DNA of 64,000 nucleotides from the NCBI GenBank assembly GCA_963995525.1, contig OZ023211.1, positions 54,140,189 through 54,204,188 on the forward strand. Direction: 5' to 3'. Below, in pieces: positions 1 to 10,200 of this stretch (within the stretch, counting starts at the first letter, position 1; every line of letters begins with the position of its first letter). A model generated the notes under the pieces. It was not told where the DNA came from. It was given only the letters and a program-made list of their open reading frames with translations, and ran no database searches. The DNA is from Escarpia spicata. Lineage: Eukaryota > Annelida > Polychaeta > Sabellida > Siboglinidae. Made by a program: the position numbers and the translations under genes.

Positions 1-1065
1 CACGATTTTGTGTCGTTTTTTCTTGGAATAAAATTCCTGGCATTTAGTTACATCAAGCGCAACGAATCTAGAGCTCTACTCGTGCGGAAATTGCCGAGAG
101 GCAGGTCTTAGGGCAGTATTCGGGTTTTAAAACATAACACGTCATATCTGGATATAAATAATAACATCACTTTTATGGGAAGTATTAGACTCGTCGTAAT
201 TATTGGGCAAACATACATCAAACACGTTAGATAATTATAGCAACCCACCTTTACTTATGTTTTAGAAATTTAATTGATATACTAGGGAAACTGTTAATCG
301 CAACAGTACATTGACATGACGTCACATACGCCTTCTACAACAGTATGACGTCACGCGGGGGAATCATCTCCCATCCGGGGACACGCGCTACAGTTGCATG
401 ACGGAACGCGGGAGGAATTAATCGGAAACTCCCAAATGACACGTTGTAACAGCGGAACCGCGCAATTAAGCGTTGCACGGCGTAATTGTAACGTAATTGA
501 AGCCAAAGGTGGACTAATAGACGTACTGGGTAAACTTCGCGTGGTGGCTACTCGCTAAATTGATTCAACCTAGTAATCTGGTAAATCTGCTTTCTTAAAA
601 ACAACACTAAAGTAACACCTGCAGCCGATGCACGAGAATGCATTTTTGAAGAGACGGAAACATAGCAAACGGTTTGACCAAACTGGGCACTCATCGAACC
701 CATGTGAAAACAAGTAAAATACTGGGATACGCAACCACCAAGCTCGTTTAACACCGCCGAGAAGTTCAAGTCAGACACAAGACCCTAAACCGACTAATTC
801 ACCATGCAGGCGCCCATACGGACGCTGGTTATGAACAGACATCAACTTCGTGTGCGTGGCTCTAGTATCACGCGCTAGTGAGTAATGAATCATTACGCTA
901 TCGAAGCCACACGAGCCAATAAAGTGCAGACAGCAGTAAATCATCCATACGAAACATTCCTCCTAGATGACGTAATTATGATTATGACGTACCGAGCGCC
1001 TTTCAGAAGCTCCGGCATTACGCTCTCATTTAACCTCGCTCACGGCCGCCCCGCCCTCTATGCTA

Positions 1066-1172
1066 ATGACGTGCCATATATGGTAGAAGCCAGACCCGCC
1101 AATCAACGGCGCGGCTCGCGCACGGTAGGCCGCCTCTCGATTGGGGGACCTAGGCTGTCGTCTGCTATAAAA
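1066..1172 (+). promoter_or_regulatory. Core promoter of the vWA gene (CRE half-site, CArG box, CCAAT, TATA)
   Basis: A TATAAAA box lies at 1166-1172, a CCAAT box at 1099-1103, a perfect SRF-type CArG box CCATATATGG at 1074-1083, and a TGACGT (CRE/ATF) half-site at 1066-1071. Further CRE-type sites lie upstream: TGACGTCA near 316 and 347, and TGACGT near 968 and 985. Transcription would start about 30 bp after the TATA box (about 1195-1205), giving a 5'UTR near 200 nt before the ATG at 1396. Spacing and order are those of a metazoan RNA polymerase II promoter. Factor binding is inferred from motifs only. Confidence 0.6.
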
Positions 1173-1395
1173 CGGCGGTAAGCAACGTCGTAAGTTCATT
1201 CATTCTTTCTGCCGTCAGCGTTGTAAAATACGTTTGCGCAGCGTTGCAAGAGGATTCTACAGAGTTAGACGAAAGTATAGAGTCGTCGAACGAAGTCGTA
1301 TTGTTGTTTAATTGCAACGTTCGTGTATTGATAGCGAATCTATCTGGCCAGTTTCACTGTCGATTTCTTCTTTGGAGCGTCGACATCTCGAGAAA

Positions 1396-1434
1396 ATGAA
1401 GTTGGCAATATTTGGACTTTTGCTGGTCGCTGCT
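1396..1434 (+). CDS. vWA gene coding exon 1: signal peptide
   Basis: The ATG sits in an AAAATG context. The exon encodes MKLAIFGLLLVAA, a short Lys then a hydrophobic core, as expected for a signal peptide h-region. A perfect donor GTAAGT follows at 1435. It ends in phase 0, matching exon 2. Confidence 0.82.
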
Positions 1435-4206
1435 GTAAGTACTGACTTTTATGTTGTATATGTTTACTGAATTGCCTTTCTACCAAGATCAGAGGATAGT
1501 GGTGTGAATTTACTGAGGTTCCTTGCAGAATCGCATTATTTTAATAGTGTCTTATCTTATCTGTCCTCTTCCGGGCTCGAGGCTTGCAACTTGCACAAGG
1601 CTCTATAACACTCCTCCTGTTTTTATATTACGTTTGTTGCTTATGGTTTTTGCATTTGCCTCCAATATAGTTCGGATAGTGGACATGTGTTTGTTGCATG
1701 ATTATATTGGTTGCAAAAACGTCAACATGGGAGCCAAACGCATCGTGGTTCGCTGGAGATTTAACACTCCCAGCTGATCACAGAATCACACCTGCAACCG
1801 ATCGAAGCCTCTGTAATTTCGTTCAGTCGTCAGTGCCTCCGTTCGCCCCTTTGCAATAACGATACGAACAGTTTTCGCGCATCGTGATTGAGTACTTCCC
1901 ACAGCAGTCGAGAGTCGGCTTTTGAAATGCAAAGATCTGTCAACCGGTGAAGTGTAGCGGTTCTAATTACCCGATATTACGAAACGTATTTGTATCGTTC
2001 GCCTCGCCGGGTGATTGTTGTTAAAATGGACCGCTGCCAGCAGCGAGGGAGCCGGACAAAGACGTCGCCGCGAGTCACGGGTAGCTTCGTGTGCGGTCGG
2101 GACAAAAATATCAAGAAATATTTAATATAGCGATATCGCGCCAACGGCAAAACATGAATCAGCCGAAGCAGCTCAGTTGACGTCTTATCGTCGACGGCGA
2201 TCTCGTAGATTCGAGAGAGGGGTTGCGTCGCCGGGGTGGTCCACGGCATCGGAGCCTCGGGGTTCGATCCGAGGGTGGGTCTGCTATATATAATCGCTGC
2301 ATGTGATCAAGTTAGTTGGCGTGTGGTCCTTGTATGTACTTATGTAGGACCATGTTCGTTGTGCATTCAATGTCGCTGCGTGTGGCCTTCTACCGTTAGA
2401 CGTGCGGTATTCCGGCAATATATTCTCTTGTTCACCATGCCCAAGTTGTGGTGTGTAGCCATGGCATAGGCTGCTAGTTGTAGATTTCTCTTTTGTTTTT
2501 GTCTGTCTTCGTATGTGAGTCTTAGCTATAGATATCACATGTACATCTTTAGCATGTATTGTGACACAGTATTCGGCACGCAGATTCGTATTGTGAAGTT
2601 TCAGGGGCGCATCTATCACAAGGACCTACGATCACAACGTATTGCGGAACGTATTTATATTCATATATAAAGGATCGCGCCAAATCTACGTCTAAAGTTA
2701 GATGTAGATAGGTCCAATAATAAACGCACGCTATGACATTAGCGCCTAATCGTTGTGTTAACAATCGTCTTTCAATCAGAAATAACCCACCTGATAACAC
2801 ACATGTCGACATGATTAACTCGTTTGGTAAAAACCAATAACTCGTTGGTAACTAGCTAAATACAACACATACAAAAACATATTCAAAAAGTATTATTATG
2901 AACATCTACAGTCAGGGTTTTGCGTTGGGAATTCGGTTGTGCCTTACGTATAGCCTAGTTAGACTCCATAGGAATTGTTTACGATATTTCAACAATTTCC
3001 ATTCAACGTAAGACGAGCCGATCAGTTTGCAGTAATTCGAAACATAATACCGGTAACCACACTTTGGCCTAAGCGTCGATACGTGTTAAAGTAAACCATC
3101 GCACCGAACTTGCAACCGCGGATGCAGCGGGTCTTCCTGGAAAAATCACGATTCTGTTCTCAAAAACACCACTCGAGTGTCGCCATAGTAAACATAATGC
3201 AATACAGTCGCCCCGTGCGGGTATGCAGGCGCCGCTGGGACCAACGCGACTGCACTCTTCGCGTGGTGAAGTCATGCGACTCGTAGAGTGGTGGATTTTC
3301 ATTTAAAAAAAGAATTGACCGCGTGTCAAATTTAACGCGCGCGGTCGCTGTCTGAGCCAATAAACGAATGGCAAAAAAACCGAGTGACAATTAAAAAACG
3401 TAGGATTGAAGCCGAGTGCAGGAGAGGGCATGAGCATTTTTTTGCAAACTGAAACTGATCGCAATGTTGATGACAAGTCTAATAGAGTTACTATTGTGAT
3501 GGCAATGACGACTGAAATGCATTAGGTGTGTAAACAAAATGTCACGCTAAGGAAAGTAGTCATTTTAGCTTCTGGATTAACGGGTGATTTTTGAAAAAGA
3601 AAGAGCATGGTAAATAGAAGAGGGTGGTGGAAGGAGAAACCAAAATTAATATGCAGAAACAGTGTGAAGAGAACTCTCCAAAGGACAGAAATGCAGAAGA
3701 TCGAGATAGGCGGAGCGCGGCCATCACCGAAAAGGCGGAACCAGACCCCTCACCCCACAAGGTTTCAGTCTTGGAAGAAGCAGTAAACGAATTAGCGGTG
3801 TGTGCATCTGTAAGATTCCCAGGGAAGTCGTGGGGAAACATAACCAACCGTACCAAACCATTTCCTTACTTCTGCGCTGCGGGAAAAGAGACCTCAGCAG
3901 AGTTTTTAATGCGCTCCCCACACAGCGAACCTAAAAACTGGTAGTGACCCCTCGCGGTGAATATAAATCAAATTAAACTCGAATTATTGCGCAATTCCGC
4001 CCCGGGTGGCAATCATACTCGCTCGACCTCCGAAGTCGCGGTCCTTTTTATGGAACTGCCGCCGGAGGTTCGTGTACCATCACAGAAAAAAACTACGAAA
4101 TCTGTCGGAACGGCCTGCGTGGCTTCAGATAAATTTGCGGATCGGTGCATTCGGTGGGATATTGTTCGACCTTGTGTGTGCATACGTGCGTGCGAGCGTG
4201 CATGTG

Positions 4207-4249
<43 letters not shown>

Positions 4250-7200
4250 ATGAGAGCGGAACACCGGAGGTAGTCGACGCCCACGCCTAGACCGATCAAG
4301 CGACCGCACTCCGGCTAGTCATTGATAATGGTTCCCGTATTAGCTCAGCGCGCTATTAATAATCGCTGAGATTATCGCGATATCCAGATCGCCGCCTTCC
4401 CGCGAATTCCAACACCGTGTTAACTGCCAACTTCAATGAACACCACCGTTTCCGGTTATGCTATTTCGCGAATTGCGTCAACCGACCGGCGATTCAGAAA
4501 TACCCGCGGCGTAGTGTGGTTCCGGGGTACAAAACAAGAACTTACAAATAAGGGTATGGTCATTAAAAATAAAATTAATTGCGTATCTACAAAGGAACCT
4601 GTCGGATTTCCCTCGGGGACACCGAAGGCAAGGAACAACACCAGTGGCATTCCGACGCGCTTTGCCGACCCATTCATAACGATTAATTACTCTCCCATTC
4701 CACACCTCCTGTCGAGCAGGAGGTCGAGTAGATACTGCTATATAAACACGACAACGAGGCGGAAAAGCGGGGGCACGCGGTTATGAAACCAATCTGCGGC
4801 GCCCAGCGTAAGGCGCACCGAGTCGCCCAGATAAGGTTAATCGGCACTCGGTGTCGCCGGGGCACGGCGGGCGACGCCCAAGGGACGCTGATGGAAGCGA
4901 CCGTGGCGGCGACGATAGATGGCTACAGCCGCCCGACTGAGAACGATAGACGACATTCTCCGTATGAAGTATTAATAAGAAGGACAATATCGCTACACCG
5001 GCGAAGGGGCGTCAGCTTCGGGCGGAAGTTACTGGCAACAATGTGTGTATACATATATATATATATAATATATATTACCTAATCTTAGTGCATATCCACT
5101 TATTTAATTAAGACCTACGTACATTTCTTTTGTCCGTTGGCGGACTAGTTGTCATTTACTCAATCGGTGACGAATGCTCACACTGTGGTTCAAATGTTCA
5201 TATCGTTGTTGACTCTACGCTGAAACCGCCACCCGAGTCGTGGTCAATGACTGTGAGTCGTGGCTGTGAGTCGTGGTCAATGACTGTGAGTCGTGGGTGT
5301 GAGTCGTGGTCAATGACTGTGAGTCGCTATTCCTAATCAGCGGTTCTACTGACTTAACCCAGAACAAACAACATAAGGCCGAAACAAGGATACTCCATTT
5401 CGCACCGTCGTCACAGACACCATCAGTTCCTCTCTCGAATACCACAAACAGCAGACACTTAGAGCGGTCTCTGTGGGTGTGACAACGGGGGGTCGCCGAA
5501 GCGTTTGTAACGGTTCTGGCTTGGGAAGCAGTCGAACTACGTCAGACGTGTCTCAACCTTTGTGACTTGCTTTCTGTTTCCGATTATCAGTACGTGACTC
5601 AAACTTTGTGACTTGCTTTCTGTTTCCGATTATCAGTACGTGACTCAAACTTTGTGACTTGCTTTCTGTGTCCCATTATCAGTACGTGACACTGATATCG
5701 ATTTGTTCGAAGTAACAACAATTATGAAATATTCGTTGTGTTGCTGACGTTTATGTGTCTACGCCGAAAATAACAAAATGTGTTGTGACTTTGGAAAAGC
5801 GTACAGCATTTCTCGTAGACACATGATCTTATGTAACTGGAAAGCGGATATAAATCAGGGCACACAAATATTGACCACATCCATAGTCAGCGCAAAACTC
5901 TTGGTAATGTCACGTTGTATCTGTTTCTTGTCCTCTTAACAACGACGTGTTTATTTACGTTACAGGTGGCCGTAGAAAGGACGACTGCGCGTCCAGGTAA
6001 GACGATCTATTGATTCGTTTCTTCACAAATCACCTTTAACTGTAAAAACAGCGCACGAATACAACGTATTCAGTATATTCAACAGGACGTGTCGTGAGTT
6101 CTTGTATGTACAGCCTGCCTTAGAATACCATAAACACACATAAACGATACAGCCATCGTATCAAAAGGTCGGAAGACACAAAAGGGAACGCATTGACAAC
6201 GGCGCGGGCCTGGATGTCCGAAGAATGTCACCGACGTTATGCGTTGATACAAAAACGACGTACAACGAACGTCAAACGTTAACGTACGCGTTTGAGAAAG
6301 TGGATAAGTCGGTCGGTCGGAATGTGTCGCATACATATTTAACGCGAAACGTGAATAGGTAGTTGCGTGCGGTGGTGCATACGGACACGAAGAGGCGTAA
6401 AGACGGAATATATTAACACGGAGTGACGCAGCGATAGAGTGAAAGCAATCTGTTCTCAAGATGGTGTCGCGCACGCGGAAATAGCTGTGTCAAACGCAAT
6501 CTGAGATCAATGAAAAGGAAGATCATGGCGTTTTTTTTGCACACGTGTATGTTTGGCCATCGCCCACACGTCATTAGCGTTCGCAAACACACGAACGCAC
6601 ACAAGAATGCACACGGATATAATCCCGCACCTATACAAACACATACACACTCGTACGTATTTATACGCATCTGTTCGCGCTCGTTTTCAATGTATGTAGA
6701 CTCCACTGCACATCTGCGCATGTTGGAATGTGCTCTACATACTATATGACATTTCATAAACACTCATCGTTGTCATTATTAACATAACTATATGACATTT
6801 CATAAACACCCGTCTTTGCGTGACGCTATTCGTAGTCGAAAAGCGCTCATCTTCTAAGAAACCATTAGAACATGTTTACGACATGCGCTTTAAATGAAAG
6901 CCACCTACTATAATGGCCAATACATTTGCAAATACATATCCATTTTTTCTCGACAAAATATAAGTGCGGTTAAGCATTTGTTCCGACACCTGAAAGATTC
7001 TGCATATAGGCATTACTTACTAGTTTATACCACGTGACCTTGCTATTTAAACAACACGGTCAGCTTATAAATAGTCCGTGCGATGTCTATAAAACTCATT
7101 ACTTTGATGGTATTATGTGACGGCATTCGCGGACGCTGAATAACCTATAAGCAAACAAAACTGTCGGAATGTGAATATGTGCTGCCAAGCCATGCGTGCA

Positions 7201-10200
7201 GTTGCTTTACCACTGTTGACGCACCATATAATGAAATGTCACCAGTTATGTTTTGACATATTTACGAGTGCCTGCTATGTCGCTTTCGTAAAGACGTGAA
7301 CAAAGGTGACTGGCATCACATCGCTCGCGAAGCGTACGTTTCCGAGTTTTCGGTGGCTCGAACCGTAGACCTATGTTTTCGTAAAATGATGGCATTTTGG
7401 TTCTTATACGGCACGTTAGCTTTATAACTTAAAATCGGGAGAGTATCTAGCAAAACACGATACTAGATAAGAAAGTCACAGAGTATCGTTCAATTTCAGT
7501 TAAAATATTTTTTGATTCTGATCCTCCAGCGCATCAAATTTCACTATTCCAAATTGTGGACCCGCATTGCCCATCACATTCAAATAATTTCGTACCAAGG
7601 TTTTGTACTATATTTAGACAGACCCCCGAACCCATGCATCGTGCCTAACCTGTTCTCACTGAGCAGCATTTGAAATAGTCTTACCTCGATATGCTTTTGT
7701 TGACCGATGGATTGAGGTCACGTTTTATAGAACACTTGCATTAAACACATGTTCCAAATGTTTTGTATCGGAAGCGTCGCCGCATTCTGCATTGCGACAA
7801 AGATACCCGACACCCGACACCCGACACCCGACACCCGACATGAGCTACTATAGGACCACAATGGCCAGGTAACTGAAGCGAAACGGCTACAGTGGTCGCG
7901 TCCTTGGCGCTGGAATTTCACTTTGTTGACGAACGAACAATCGCCCTCTGCATACCTAGAGCAAGAAGTCATGGTGCATGTTGCCGTCCCATATCGCCGA
8001 CAGCGATTCTAGGCCTCGGTGGGATTCTTGTAAATAAACCGTTGTGATAAGCATTCGGATTTAGGCAGCGGGTACGTACAGAAAAAAACCGCTCTTCGGC
8101 CGCGAAATTAACCGAATGACGCACGGTGAAAAAAGTTTGTGGTTACTTGCTTGGAACATTGCCACGTTTACTGAGTTGAGCGAACGGAGTCGCTCCGGGA
8201 AAGAAATGAGTCGATAAGGTTCCTATAGGTTTACGTTGTGTAGTCAGCAAGCTACGTGGTAACATATCTCCACTTCAGATACTACAAGAAAACTACACGC
8301 TTAGTTGGAGCGTGATTACGTAGGCATTCTTTACATAAGAATACATTTTTGCCCTCGGCCCGCAGTCGGTTGGCGTTACCGTTTGATGTATGGTTCCGGC
8401 CCCTTGAACCTTTATGACCCAAAACACCCTAACTGAGGTCGACACTTCCAGTTCAAGCGCATTAGCAGGGGTGTATTTCCTGTGCGTTAGCAGTCGTGAC
8501 CGTTGAAAGACGTTATGGCGAGTGCTCCAATAAATTACGTTTGCCAGACGTAAATACACTGGCGATGTCTACGGGGTGGTTTAAATATGTCTAAAGTAAG
8601 TAACCGTTCACCGATCATTATTACCCGGCAGCCAAACCATCGAGCGTGTTTAATTAAGCGACAAATGCAACACACCGACTTGCGTCACTTTGAAAGTCGA
8701 CGATAAAATTAAGTATAGTTTTCACCCCCCAAAACTCGGTAACCAACGGAGTTATGACGTCATCGCAGTAACAACAGACGACGTTATTTGCGTGCATAGA
8801 TACAGACTGCAACCCAAGTCGGATCGAGTAGATGATTTGACTACAAAGGCTACACCGCGCCCAGATAACATTAGCGCGGTCCCCGCTCCACCGTGGCCGC
8901 AATACGCCCCCCTCATCACACAAAGACAATCGCCTGAAAATAGCACAACATACGCGGGAACAATAGTGTAACAATAATGACAAGTTGTCGTTCTTAGAAG
9001 ACCGATAAAAGAAGCTATGTGAGCGCGATACGACCTGGCGCCCTTTTATCCGCGTATCGCTGTGAACGTTCCGTAGCGCTGAGTCACAATCCACGGGTCG
9101 CGGGGTCGCCGAGTTACCCGCGGGTGGAATGGTAAACTCTAGCTACAGTTTATTCGTTGTGGCACCGGGCAGCGTGAAATATATGTCCCATTAAAAACAC
9201 ACGCAAGTATATACGCACGACCCTCTGTCACACGTTGGCGTGTTGTTATTATAGAGTCATGTAGTCGCATATGTTTGGGAGGCAAACGGGCCGGTTTAAA
9301 TGTAGTCGCGTCATGTTGTAGCATCTGCATGCGGAGGCAAGCCGGCGGACGTAGTGTTCGTGCTGGACACGTCAAACAGCATCTGGGCGCCGAACTTCCA
9401 GCGACAACTGAACTTTGTGCGCAATGTCGTGTCACTGTTCCGACTGGGCAAACGTCACATCCGGGTCGGTCTGGTGACGTTCAGCGACTACCCCCGACTG
9501 CAGTTCCACCTGAACCGCTTCCGCAAGAAGAGGAATCTCAAGCGTGCCATCTCGAGGGTGCGACAGGACGGGGGCATCTACACGTACACCGGAGATGCCA
9601 TCAGGTATAAGAAAGGCTTCTTATTCCCATCGACACCCTGTGGGGGTGGGTACACGTCATTTATAGTCTGCTCTGCTCCCGACAACTCAGATCCATATAT
9701 CGCGATAGTTTCCCATTCGTTCCACTCTCAACTCTTCGTGATACGTAAATTTCGGTCAGGCTCTTCTCCTAGTGATAGCCTCTTCTGTTTTTTATGCTCC
9801 GTTGACAATGTAGAAGACTACGTCTTGTTTTTTAAATGTATAATTTCAGTTGATAATTGTGCAGACACATAGAAAGCATAAACTGATCCATGACATACTT
9901 GCGCTCTGGACCGTCCTTATGACTGGATATCGCGCCATGATAAGAATACGGTAACACGCATTAACTTTTCAGACATCGTGTCAAAAAGTTGGAAGGCACA
10001 AACGAAATACCGAGTAATTGTCACTTTTTATTGTCATAACGTCTAACCGTCCACAACCCATGCCCAGGTTCGTGCGAGAGAACTGCTTCACGAAGGCTGC
10101 GGGCGCGCGCCCCGACACGACGAAGATCGTCATCGTGCTGACGGACGGCCTCTCCTACGACCCCCCAATGACGGCCAATGAGGCGACGAAAGCCCGGGCC

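Larger units (their letters stand above)
1435..5965 (+). other. Intron 1 of the vWA gene (4.5 kb)
   Basis: No coding exon was recognised inside. It holds a TGCG-rich tetranucleotide repeat (4176-4250), a small TA tract (5050-5072), a 33-bp tandem repeat (5235-5333) and a 46-bp tandem repeat (5545-5692). The rest looks like unique sequence. Confidence 0.6.
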
